DNA of 63,762 bases, from the NCBI GenBank assembly GCA_030431755.1, contig JAUIIK010000008.1, forward strand, positions 1-63,762. Direction: 5' to 3'. The notes below the pieces were generated by a model, which ran no database searches, was not told the origin of the DNA, and saw only the letters and a program-made list of their open reading frames with translations. The translations under genes were made by a program, and so were the position numbers. The first letter of the stretch is position 1, and the number at the start of each line of letters is the position of its first letter. Positions 38,629-47,712 of this stretch are shown one piece after another. This DNA is from Chloroflexia bacterium (GTDB lineage Bacteria; Chloroflexota; Chloroflexia; Thermomicrobiales; CFX8).

Positions 38629-41600
38629 GTGCGCCCGCTCCTCTCCTTAGGAGAGGGTGGGCGTTTTTTCGTGGACGCGGGCGAACTGGCAATCATTCTG
38701 CGGCTTGTCGATCAGGCAACCGCAGACCTCAAGCAAGCCAAGCAAGTGTTGAAGGATCTCGGCGACGAGTCCGCGACTGCCGCTGCCCAGGTCGACAAGC
38801 TCGACGCCTCATCCGGCACGCTGAACAAGACACTGGGTAATCTGGCGCAGTCGGCGGTGACGGGCGTTGGCGCGTTCCTCGGCTACCGCGCCGTGGACAC
38901 GGTAATGACGGGGGTCGGGCAGGCCTTCGACTTCGTTAAGAGCAGCGCCATCGGCATGAATTCCGACCTGGAGACGGCGGCGCTTCAGTTTGAGACGCTG
39001 ATGGGGAGCGCCAGCGAGGCCGAGAAGCACGTCGCTGATCTCTTCGAGTTCGCGGAACGAACCCCATTCGAGACCGCGCCCATCATCGAAGCAAGCCGCC
39101 TGTTGGAGACCTTCGGCGGCGAGGCGCTGAATACGACGGAGCAGCTCACCCGGCTGGGGGATGCGTCGGCTGCGACGTCGGGGCCGATTAACGAGTTGGG
39201 GTTTTGGACTGGCCGGCTCTACTCGCAGCTTGAGTCTGGGAAGCCATTCGGCGAGGCGGCGATGCGGCTCCAGGAGCTCGCCGTGCTGTCTCCTACGGCA
39301 CGCGCCGAGATGGAGGCGCTGCAAGCAGCGGGCGCGAGCTCGGCGGAGGTCTTCCGCGTATTCGAAGCGGACCTCGACCGCTTCAGTGGGGCGATGGAAC
39401 GCCAGGCTGGGACGTGGGCTGGACTGAGGTCGACACTGACCGACTCCCTGGCGCTGGCCGCCAGCCAGGGGCTCAAGCCATTCTTCGAGCTTGCCAAGGA
39501 CGGCCTCGACGAGATCAACAGGTATCTCGGTTCTGCCGAGTTCGATGACTTCGCTAACGGCTTCGCGGCCAGTATGCAAGTGGCGGCTGACGGTGTGCGG
39601 GGACTGATCTCGACTGTCCGTGATCTGGCCGCAAGTCGGGACTTCGCCGAATTCGCATCGACCATGCAAGGCGTTGGCGACATCGTGCTGGACGTCACCA
39701 CGGCAACGGGCAGGCTGTCTGTTGTTGTAGGCAAGGAGCTGGTGCCCGCAGTCGGGGATGTGATTGTCGGCCTGGAGCCCATTGTCACGGGCCTCCAGTC
39801 ACTCATTGACACCATCGAGGCGATCCCCACCCCGGACGAGCAGAAAACCGAAGACTGGCGACGGTTCTGGGAAGGCGTCGCGGACGGCAGTACCGGCGCG
39901 TCAGAAGCAATGGCGAACTGGGCAGTTGATCTCCTGCCGCGAGTTAACGACGGAAGCCTTGAACTGCTGGATGGACTCATCCGCATCAATGGCGTCTTCG
40001 GTGACATCGAGGAGGCGACGCGCTCCCTCACCACCACCACTGACGACAACGCGGACGCCACGCAGCGCCAGATTGAGTACCAACGCCAGAATGCTGAGAT
40101 GTCGGACGAGGCGCGGGCTGCGGTGGCCCGGCTCACCGACACCACCGCAGATGCGACGTTGGCGTACCACAGGCATAACCAGGTGGTCGAGGACAGCGGC
40201 GAGGGCCTGACGGCATGGGAAGTCCACATGCTCAATGCCGCGGCGGCGACCTACGACGTCCAGTCGGCATTGTCGGGGCTGGAGGGCGCGTACCAGGCGG
40301 CCGGGGATGCCGCGAACATCTTCAACCAGCAGTCGAGCGAGTACGGCCAGATCGCGTCGACGATCGAGGCGGCGCGGGATGCGCTGATCGAACGGCAGCA
40401 ACAGAACATCGACCTGACGATGGAAGAGCAGCGCTTCCTCGAAAACTACCCGCAGATTTACGACCGCGTCACCGGCGCGCAGGACGACGCCACGATCCAG
40501 GCTGGACTATTCGCAGGGAGCCAGGTGGACGTCATGCTCGCGCAGGATGACGCGGCGGCCTCGTCCGACAACCTCGTCAGCTCGGTTGGTGACGCCAACG
40601 CGGCGCTGGCTGATGCGCAGGCGCAATCGGGCTTGACGACGGACGGCGCGCTCGACCTGGCGGCGGCGCTGTCCGATGTCGGAATCGAACTTGGCAATTT
40701 GGATGGTCAGTCGGCGACGCTGGCGCTGAATCTCGCCGAGGGTGGCGGCGTGGGCACAACGGCGGGCGCGCGCGGCGGCGCGACACGCTTCGAGCAGCGC
40801 GCCGAGGACCTGGGGATTACCGGGCGCATTCAGGGCGCGGGCGCGGCGCTGGCGGACCTGGACGGCTCGTCCGCTGAAGTGACGGCTACGGTCGATGACG
40901 TCGACGCGCGCACGGATCTTGAGTGGATCGAAAACACCAAGAACCGGCTAGACGGATCGGGTTTCGTGATTGTGGCGTCCGTCGACACCTCTGCGGTAGA
41001 CCGCGCCGTGCAGTACATCGACGACAGCCTGCCGCACTCGCCGGCGAAGCGGGGGCCGCTTTCACGCGAACCTGACTGGCGCTTCCTCTTCGGCACGATG
41101 CCGGCAGCGGCCGGGGCAGCGGTGGATGAGACCGTGCGGAACATTGGCGCGGAGTTCGACATCCTCTTCGCCCACATCACCGAGGGCTGGGGGCAGGTCG
41201 TCACGGCGATTCAGCACGACTTCACCGGCCCGAACATCGTCGACATCATGACCGGCGAGGCGGCGTCGAACCTGGAGCAGGACATCGCGGCGCTACAGGC
41301 GTACATGGACGCCCTGCTGGAAGCCGGCTTCGCGCCGGACAGTCCGGAGATGCAGGCGCTGCGGCAGCGCTACCAGGAGCTGATGCAGGAGCTGGCGCTG
41401 GTCTCTGAGATTGCCGGCACGGACGCAGCCAAGGAGTACTGGCGCGAGTGGGCCGACGAGAACCTGCCCAAGAGCTACATGCGCGGGCTGGTCGACATCT
41501 TCGAGGAGTTCGGCATCACCGCCGGCGAGTACTTCGCCGAGGCCTTCTGGGACGAGTTCGCGTCGGGCCCGGGCCGTCCTGGCGACGGCAGCGGCTCGAT

Positions 41601-42465
41601 CATCGACAAGCTGCTGAATGGTGATGACGAGCCGATCGGCGTGCCGATCGAGATCGAGGTGCGGGCGCGGGACATCGGCGGCGACGAGGTCACGCTGGTC
41701 GAAGGCGTCCAGCAGATCGCCGAGGAGGCGCTGGCCGAGCTGGCGCGCATCTTCGCGGAGTACCCCGAGGTCGCGGTCGGCATGGTTGACGACCTCGTGC
41801 AGGCCGTCGTCGACGGGCGCTTGCCCTTCGAGGAGGCCATGCGCTTGCTGGCAATGATCCCGGAGGACGACCTGATTCCCGCGCTGGAGCGGCTGGAGGA
41901 GCAGCTGACGGTCGACCTGGCCGAGGCGCTGTTGAAGTTCGGGCCGAACTCGCCGGAGGTCCAGGCCATCCTCCAGGCGCTGCAGGCCATCGAGGCGGCA
42001 GCGAGCGCGACCGACGACGCCATCAGTCAGATCCCGGACAGCCTGGCCAACCTGCCGGGCTCAAAGGGCTACCAGGCGCCGGGGGATCAATCGCCGGGTG
42101 GCGTGGGACCGACGGGCTCGGTCGCGCCGGTGGGCGGCTTCGGCGGCCTGGCGGACATCGACGCCCTGACGGCGCAGCTGGCGGGCGGGGCGCGGCTGAA
42201 CCTGCCGGCCGACCAGTTCCGGCAGGTCATGCAGGCGCTGCAGGCGACGGTCTACCTGGACGATGACGGGCTCTACCGGCCTGATCCGGGCGGCGGCTTC
42301 ACCCTCTACGGCTCGCCGGGCGACTACTACGTCAACCCCTACGGCCCCAACGGCGGCCAGGGCGGCGGAGGCGACACGCACATCTACATCGACGGCCGGG
42401 AGGTCACCAGCGCGGCCTTGCAGCACCTGCGGCGGGAGACGCCGGTCGGGACGGTAGCCCCATGA
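38629..42465 (+). CDS. Tape measure protein
   Basis: Up to 1278 residues; sets tail length and is ejected with DNA. It has the usual tape measure N-terminus (AIILRLVDQATADLKQAKQVLKDL), a conserved domain with FETLMGSASEAEKHVADLFEFAERTPFE, and long helical stretches, then a Gly/Pro-rich C-terminus. Start GTG 38629 has AGGAG 9 nt upstream; GTG 38671 right after the terminator is the alternative. Confidence 0.9.
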   Translation: MRPLLSLGEGGRFFVDAGELAIILRLVDQATADLKQAKQVLKDLGDESATAAAQVDKLDASSGTLNKTLGNLAQSAVTGVGAFLGYRAVDTVMTGVGQAFDFVKSSAIGMNSDLETAALQFETLMGSASEAEKHVADLFEFAERTPFETAPIIEASRLLETFGGEALNTTEQLTRLGDASAATSGPINELGFWTGRLYSQLESGKPFGEAAMRLQELAVLSPTARAEMEALQAAGASSAEVFRVFEADLDRFSGAMERQAGTWAGLRSTLTDSLALAASQGLKPFFELAKDGLDEINRYLGSAEFDDFANGFAASMQVAADGVRGLISTVRDLAASRDFAEFASTMQGVGDIVLDVTTATGRLSVVVGKELVPAVGDVIVGLEPIVTGLQSLIDTIEAIPTPDEQKTEDWRRFWEGVADGSTGASEAMANWAVDLLPRVNDGSLELLDGLIRINGVFGDIEEATRSLTTTTDDNADATQRQIEYQRQNAEMSDEARAAVARLTDTTADATLAYHRHNQVVEDSGEGLTAWEVHMLNAAAATYDVQSALSGLEGAYQAAGDAANIFNQQSSEYGQIASTIEAARDALIERQQQNIDLTMEEQRFLENYPQIYDRVTGAQDDATIQAGLFAGSQVDVMLAQDDAAASSDNLVSSVGDANAALADAQAQSGLTTDGALDLAAALSDVGIELGNLDGQSATLALNLAEGGGVGTTAGARGGATRFEQRAEDLGITGRIQGAGAALADLDGSSAEVTATVDDVDARTDLEWIENTKNRLDGSGFVIVASVDTSAVDRAVQYIDDSLPHSPAKRGPLSREPDWRFLFGTMPAAAGAAVDETVRNIGAEFDILFAHITEGWGQVVTAIQHDFTGPNIVDIMTGEAASNLEQDIAALQAYMDALLEAGFAPDSPEMQALRQRYQELMQELALVSEIAGTDAAKEYWREWADENLPKSYMRGLVDIFEEFGITAGEYFAEAFWDEFASGPGRPGDGSGSIIDKLLNGDDEPIGVPIEIEVRARDIGGDEVTLVEGVQQIAEEALAELARIFAEYPEVAVGMVDDLVQAVVDGRLPFEEAMRLLAMIPEDDLIPALERLEEQLTVDLAEALLKFGPNSPEVQAILQALQAIEAAASATDDAISQIPDSLANLPGSKGYQAPGDQSPGGVGPTGSVAPVGGFGGLADIDALTAQLAGGARLNLPADQFRQVMQALQATVYLDDDGLYRPDPGGGFTLYGSPGDYYVNPYGPNGGQGGGGDTHIYIDGREVTSAALQHLRRETPVGTVAP
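38631..38670 (+). terminator. Intrinsic terminator at the start of the tape measure gene
   Basis: GCGCCCGCTCCTCTCC, loop TTA, GGAGAGGGTGGGCG and then TTTTTT. It overlaps the first codons if translation starts at 38629, or ends at GTG 38671 if that is the start. It would stop transcription into the tail genes unless antiterminated. Confidence 0.78.
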
Positions 42466-45386
42466 CGCTCTCGGTTGTGTTGGGAAGCACGGACATCCAC
42501 GACAAGGTCAGCTACGGGATCACGGCCGACCCGGCGCGCTGGGCGCAGGGGGACCGGCTAGTCTTGCCGCTGGTGATCTATGGCGCGGACCAGGACGCGG
42601 TCGAGGCGAACCGGCGGGCCATCCTCAGCGAGCTCAACGCGGCTGAGACGGCCTGGCGGCAGGGGCGCGAGTCGGAGCGGGTGACGCTGGCGGCGCAGCT
42701 GAACACGACCGACACGATTAGCTGGCAGGTGCGGCGCGGGCGGGTGACGCCGGCGCGCTGGTATCCGGCCGGGACCTTCGGCCGGGCGACGCTGGAGCTG
42801 GAGACGGAGACGCGCAACGGGCGGCCGGTGGCGGAGCTTTCCAGTGATGCCAGGAGTGCCAGCGGGACGCTGACGAACGGCGCGGCGACGGTGCTGCTGG
42901 CCGATGTGACCGGCGACTGGCCGGCGCGGACGCGCTTTACCTTCGTCGACACGAGCAGCACGGGCGTGGTCAACCGGCTGCGGATTTCGGCCGTCTCGGC
43001 GGCGTCGGCGGTGGTGGGCGACTGGGACCCCTGGATTGACATTGACGGGGCCAGCGCCAACCAGAGTGACGCCACGGCCTTCGGCGGCTCGTATGAGACG
43101 CGGACACTGTCGAGCGCGTCGACCTGGAGCTACGTCGGGACGGCTGTGCAGCCGGCCGGGGCACTGAACACCGGCTGGCGGCAGATGTGGCTCCGGCTGC
43201 GGGACAACGCGACGGTGATGGCGGCCCCGACGTCGCTCACGGCGACGGTGCTGGCGGCATCGCAGGTGCAGGTGGCGACGGGCAACAGCGGCGGGGGCGG
43301 GACGAGCGTCTCGGCGACCTGGGGCGGCGCGACGACGGCGGGGAACCACCTGCTGCTGGCGGTCAAGGTGCAGCACGAGGACCCGCCGGAGCCTGAGCAG
43401 GTGCAGGACGCGATCGACAGCGACACGGCGGACACGACGCCGAGCGTCAGCTGGGGCGGCGCGACCGTGGCCGGCAATCACCTGGTGATGGTGCTGCGCT
43501 TCGAGGGCGACCTCGACGACTGGACGATGCCGGGCGGCTGGCAGTTGGGCGAGGTGGACTCCAACCCCGGCTCGCCGAACGTCCACACGGCGCTGCTCTA
43601 CCAGGAGAACGCGGCGAGCGACAGCGGCGCGGTCAGCGGCGGCTCGTTCGGCGTTGCGACCGACTGGACGATGTGGATCGCCGAGTACAGCGGTCTGGCG
43701 GCGTCGCAGACGATCGTGTCGACCGGGCGCGGCAGCGGCGACAGCACGAACATCGGCATGGTCGCGCTCGACGGCGCGCCGAGCGTCGACCGCTTCCTGG
43801 TGGTCGGGGCCATCGCCAACAACGACAACACGGCGACGAGCTTCGGCGCGCCCAGCGGGGGCTACACCCAGCGGGGCGAGGAGGCCGGGCTGCTGGTGGC
43901 GGACAAGGCGACGGCGGCGAGCGGCGTGCACACCATGAGCGCGCTGCTGGACGGCACGCTGGAGGACTACGTCGGCGTGTCGGTGGCCTTCGCGGCCGCG
44001 CCGGCGACGGCCGAGCCGGTGGTGATCACGCCGCCGACGGGCTACGCGCTGGCCGGCATCGCCCAGAACCTCGACGAGGGCACGGCGGCGGTGACGACGG
44101 CGCTCTTCTACCGCGAGAACGCGAGCAGCGAGAGCGGCAGCAAGAGCGTGACGTTCGACCGCACGGTGGTGGCTGAGGCGCGGTTGATGGAGTACGCGAA
44201 CGTCGCGCCGAGCCAGTCGCTGGTCGCGGTCGTGACGGCGACGACGGAGGGCGTGGCGAGCGGCATCGGGCCGACGGCGATCGCCCAGGACCCGCACACC
44301 TTCGCGGTGGCGCTCTTCGGGGCTTACCGCACCAGCACGAGCTACGGCTTCTACCAGACGCCCTTCGCGGAGGTCTCGGACAGCCGCGGGCTGGCGGTGG
44401 CGGTGGCGACGGCGGGGCAGTCGCAGGCCTGGAGCGCGTCGGCGGTGGCGAGCGCGGTCGATCAGGGCGCGCACCTCCTGGCGGTATTCCGCGACGAATC
44501 GTCGACGCTGACGCAGGCGCTGGGGACGGGCGGCACGAACGCGGCCGACGACAACGGGCTGCCGGCCGGGAGCTACGCGGTGCGGGTGCAGGCGGTCAAT
44601 GCCGCCGGCGACGTCGGGGCGGCGACGGCGAGCGCCAGCCCCAGTCTGACGGTAGCGGGCAGCAGCATCGCCCTGAGCTGGAGCGCGCCGACGGCGACGA
44701 GCATCAGCCACTACCGCATCACCGTTCAGGACCCCGATGGCGACGTCTGGGTGGCCGACACGCCGGACAACAGCACGAGCTACACGATCAGCGAGCTGAC
44801 GACCTGGGAGACGGCGGCGGCGCTGCCGAGCACGAGCACCGGCAGCTACTCAGCCTCGCCGGCGATCATCCAGGCGCGGGTGCGGACGACCGACGCGGAT
44901 ACCGACAACGCCCAGGTGATCAAGACGACGCGCAGCGTGCGGTCGCTGATCGGCGACTGGCACATGGTGGACGTCGGGGCCTCGTACCTGCCATTGCAGC
45001 AGGAGATGGCCGACGGCGGCATTCCCGAGTGGGCGGTCGACTTCTATGCCCGCAACGCCGGCGGGGCCAGCTACGCGCTGCACACCGACGCGCTGAACGT
45101 GGCCGGGCCAGAGACGGGCATCACGCTCTGGTATCCCGGACTCGACCTCGGCACGAAGCGCACCTGGGTCTGCGAGGTGCGGGCCGACGGCTCGGTCGTG
45201 GCCTGGCTGGAGGATGGCAGCGGCAACTACGTCGGCTCGGTGGCGGTGGCCGGGAGCCTGCGGCTGGCGGCCGGCGACAACATCGTGAGCATTGCGATGG
45301 AGCAGGCGGGCGGGGTCAGCGCCATCTCGGCGGCGCGGGGCACCTTCCAGGCGACGCTCTATCCCCAGGTTGATTGGCTGACGTGA
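42462..45386 (+). CDS. Tail-tip protein with repeated lectin-like domains
   Basis: A 974-residue protein. Residues about 1-130 resemble a distal-tail N-terminus. Two related beta domains follow: VSATWGGATTAGNHLLLAV near 281 and VSWGGATVAGNHLVMVLRF near 328, with a third, partial copy at about 520-680. A fibronectin-III-like domain spans about 685-790. It probably binds host glycans. ATGA overlap with the tape measure stop. Confidence 0.72.
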   Translation: MTLSVVLGSTDIHDKVSYGITADPARWAQGDRLVLPLVIYGADQDAVEANRRAILSELNAAETAWRQGRESERVTLAAQLNTTDTISWQVRRGRVTPARWYPAGTFGRATLELETETRNGRPVAELSSDARSASGTLTNGAATVLLADVTGDWPARTRFTFVDTSSTGVVNRLRISAVSAASAVVGDWDPWIDIDGASANQSDATAFGGSYETRTLSSASTWSYVGTAVQPAGALNTGWRQMWLRLRDNATVMAAPTSLTATVLAASQVQVATGNSGGGGTSVSATWGGATTAGNHLLLAVKVQHEDPPEPEQVQDAIDSDTADTTPSVSWGGATVAGNHLVMVLRFEGDLDDWTMPGGWQLGEVDSNPGSPNVHTALLYQENAASDSGAVSGGSFGVATDWTMWIAEYSGLAASQTIVSTGRGSGDSTNIGMVALDGAPSVDRFLVVGAIANNDNTATSFGAPSGGYTQRGEEAGLLVADKATAASGVHTMSALLDGTLEDYVGVSVAFAAAPATAEPVVITPPTGYALAGIAQNLDEGTAAVTTALFYRENASSESGSKSVTFDRTVVAEARLMEYANVAPSQSLVAVVTATTEGVASGIGPTAIAQDPHTFAVALFGAYRTSTSYGFYQTPFAEVSDSRGLAVAVATAGQSQAWSASAVASAVDQGAHLLAVFRDESSTLTQALGTGGTNAADDNGLPAGSYAVRVQAVNAAGDVGAATASASPSLTVAGSSIALSWSAPTATSISHYRITVQDPDGDVWVADTPDNSTSYTISELTTWETAAALPSTSTGSYSASPAIIQARVRTTDADTDNAQVIKTTRSVRSLIGDWHMVDVGASYLPLQQEMADGGIPEWAVDFYARNAGGASYALHTDALNVAGPETGITLWYPGLDLGTKRTWVCEVRADGSVVAWLEDGSGNYVGSVAVAGSLRLAAGDNIVSIAMEQAGGVSAISAARGTFQATLYPQVDWLT

Positions 45387-45778
45387 TGGATGGACCACGG
45401 GTGGCCGCGACATTGGAGCGTGTGCAGCCGATCGAGCACGTCACCGACGAGGGCTACGCGGTCTGCCGCTGGCCCTACTACGAGCGGTCCGAAAAGGGCG
45501 TCGTGGCGGCGGCGATCTGGGAGCTCGACATTGACGAGGAGTGCCGGCGCTGGGGCTTCCCGGACTACGCGGTCGTGAAACAGCGAGACGCGTTGCGGCA
45601 CGAGCTGTGCCTGCTGGGACCGGACTCGCCGGCCGAGTACGTCTACGGCTTCGACAGCCGGCTGATTGGCGACATCGGGCTGGAGGACCTCGGCCGCGAC
45701 ATCGTCTGGTTTATCAAGCGGATGCACGCGATCTACGCACTACAGACAGGAGTACCCCATGGCGAACGCGCTCTTTGA
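45386..45778 (+). CDS. Hypothetical tail-module protein
   Basis: A 130-residue soluble protein; TGATG overlap with the tail-tip gene. Contains YAVCRWPYYERSEKGVVAAA. No recognised family. Confidence 0.58.
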   Translation: MDGPRVAATLERVQPIEHVTDEGYAVCRWPYYERSEKGVVAAAIWELDIDEECRRWGFPDYAVVKQRDALRHELCLLGPDSPAEYVYGFDSRLIGDIGLEDLGRDIVWFIKRMHAIYALQTGVPHGERAL

Positions 45779-46172
45779 CTTCTTCAAGGAGGAGCTGCAC
45801 GACGCGGCCTACAACCTCATCACCGGCACGGTGAAGCAGGATCTCATCGACACGGCCGACGACAACCCGGACACGGCCGTCGACGACTTCTACGACGACA
45901 TCACCGGGGCGGCGGTCGAGGCGACGGCGACGCTGGGCTCGAAGTCGAACACGACGCCCGGCAACGGGGCCTTCGACGCGGCGGACGGAACCTGGTCGGC
46001 GGTGACCGGCGACGAGTGCGAGGAGGTGTTGGGCTGGCTTGACACCGCCGGCGCGGCCTCGACTGACCCGCTGATCTACAGCATGGACACCTTCAGCGCC
46101 GGGATGCCGGTGACGCCCAACGGCGGCGACATCAACTTCACCTTCAACGCCAGCGGGATCTTCAGCTACTAG
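45759..46172 (+). CDS. Hypothetical tail-module protein
   Basis: A 137-residue acidic protein with ACAGGAGTACCCC before ATG 45759. The N-terminus LFDFFKEELHDAAYNLITG is helical and the rest is beta-rich with a NFTFNASG ending. It resembles small structural fibre-associated proteins; function not known. Confidence 0.6.
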   Translation: MANALFDFFKEELHDAAYNLITGTVKQDLIDTADDNPDTAVDDFYDDITGAAVEATATLGSKSNTTPGNGAFDAADGTWSAVTGDECEEVLGWLDTAGAASTDPLIYSMDTFSAGMPVTPNGGDINFTFNASGIFSY

Positions 46173-46185
46173 AGAGGAGGCCGGG

Positions 46186-46536
46186 ATGACCTACGCAGAG
46201 ATGACCTACGCAGAGATGACGCTCGCCGAGCTCAACGACGCCTGCGATCGGTGGCATCAGAAGATGCTCGAAGCGCGGGCGAAGATCCGCGCCGGGCGAT
46301 TGACGCTGGGCGACGAGGAGCTGCTGGCGCTTTACCAGGTCGTCGGCGAGGCGCAGGCGCACATGAACGTGATCCAGCCGCACCGGACGCGGTTGTTCGC
46401 GCAGGCGGAGTACGACGCGTCGCAGGAGGCGCAGCGGATGCGCGGGCGCCTGTCGCAGGAAGACTACAAGGCGCTGCTGCAGAAGGTCGGCGTCGCGTTT
46501 ATCGAGCCGGAGACACAGGTTCACAGTACGGAGTAG
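46186..46536 (+). CDS. Hypothetical coiled-coil tail-module protein
   Basis: A 116-residue helical protein with GAGAGGAGGCCGGG upstream. Its start MTYAEMTYAEMTLAEL is a tandem 15-nt duplication of ATGACCTACGCAGAG, so two ATGs have similar context. Function unknown. Confidence 0.62.
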   Translation: MTYAEMTYAEMTLAELNDACDRWHQKMLEARAKIRAGRLTLGDEELLALYQVVGEAQAHMNVIQPHRTRLFAQAEYDASQEAQRMRGRLSQEDYKALLQKVGVAFIEPETQVHSTE

Positions 46537-46546
46537 GAGCACAACG

Positions 46547-47704
46547 ATGATGACGGTACGACGCTGGCTGGTGATTCCGCTCGGGCTCATGCTGATCCTG
46601 AGCAGCGGCGTGATGCTGACCGGGGCGACCGAAACCTCCGGGACGCTGATCCTCTGCGAGGCGGGCGACGGCTCGCTGTCGCTGGCCTCAACAGGCGAAG
46701 AGTGTGTTGGCACGCCCTACGAGATCGAGGGCGAACCGTGGCAGGCAGAGCCGACGGCGACCGAGACGGCCACGGCGACGAACACGCCGGAGCCGACGGC
46801 TACCGAGACGCCATCGCCGACACCAACCGCAACCGAGCCCCCGGCAACGAGCCTGTGGCATCCACCGACCGATCACGAGCATGGCGATGCGCCACCAGCG
46901 TGGGCCGATACGTGGTCGCAGGCCACCTTCGGCCATCCGGTCGTCTTCGGCGGTGACGAGGCGACGCCGAACGAGAACCTGCACAAGCATGAGGCGTACA
47001 AGGGCTTCCTGATCGACTTCTTCACCACCTGGCCCTACACCGTTGACATGGAAATCTACGCTCGTCTGCACTTCCAAACGAATCCGCATGGGCGGGCGGC
47101 GCAGTACCACTCCTACGAGATCTACGCCTTGGATCAGTTAACCGGCGACATTTCTTTCTGGCAGGGCTGGCTCGACTTTGGAGAGGTGCCGGCGAACCGT
47201 TTCGAGAAGCCGGCGACGACGTTGACATGGGCGTTGAACAACACTGATGGTGACCTGATTCTCGGGCAGGGTGCTGGGTCGACCGGCACTGAGGATTGGT
47301 ACAGCCGGAACACGGCGGCGGAATGGTCCTGGATCATAGACCTGCGTGTCCACGATCCGTCGACCACGACGGACGCCCCTGCTGAGTACACCGACCCGAC
47401 AAATCAATCGACCTGGATACCAACCGGAGACTACGGGCTTGACCGGCGGTTGGGGCTCAACTTTGTGGTTGAAGGGGAGGAATTCAATCACATTCTGGAA
47501 ACGCGCAATATGGAGAATCCACGCGGCTGGTTCTGCGCGACGGTGTTCGGTGAAATCACACAGTTGAGCGTAACGGGGCCGGGCGACTGCAATCCCGGGT
47601 CGCTGCCACAATACATCGCGCCAACGATGCCGGAAATGCCGCACCCGGTCCACCCGTCTGTGAGCAAGGTCTACCCATGCCCAGCGTGCCAGTTGCCCAA
47701 CTGA
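46547..47704 (+). CDS. Secreted Thr/Pro-linker protein, possible lysogenic cargo
   Basis: A 385-residue protein with a signal peptide (RRWLVIPLGLMLILSSGVML), a Thr/Pro/Glu-rich linker (about 68-100) and a beta-rich domain starting HPPTDHEHGDAPPAWAD with several histidines that may bind metal. Export signals are unusual for a tail protein, and the later part of the gene is AT-richer than neighbours. It may be a lysogenic conversion gene resembling host surface proteins. Confidence 0.68.
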   Translation: MMTVRRWLVIPLGLMLILSSGVMLTGATETSGTLILCEAGDGSLSLASTGEECVGTPYEIEGEPWQAEPTATETATATNTPEPTATETPSPTPTATEPPATSLWHPPTDHEHGDAPPAWADTWSQATFGHPVVFGGDEATPNENLHKHEAYKGFLIDFFTTWPYTVDMEIYARLHFQTNPHGRAAQYHSYEIYALDQLTGDISFWQGWLDFGEVPANRFEKPATTLTWALNNTDGDLILGQGAGSTGTEDWYSRNTAAEWSWIIDLRVHDPSTTTDAPAEYTDPTNQSTWIPTGDYGLDRRLGLNFVVEGEEFNHILETRNMENPRGWFCATVFGEITQLSVTGPGDCNPGSLPQYIAPTMPEMPHPVHPSVSKVYPCPACQLPN

Positions 47705-47712
47705 GCTAGCTG

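Noticed and set aside
42558-44711. 717-residue open frame on the minus strand
   Set aside because: It is the antisense shadow of the tail-tip gene: Arg/His/Gly-rich low-complexity product, no ribosome site, no motif.
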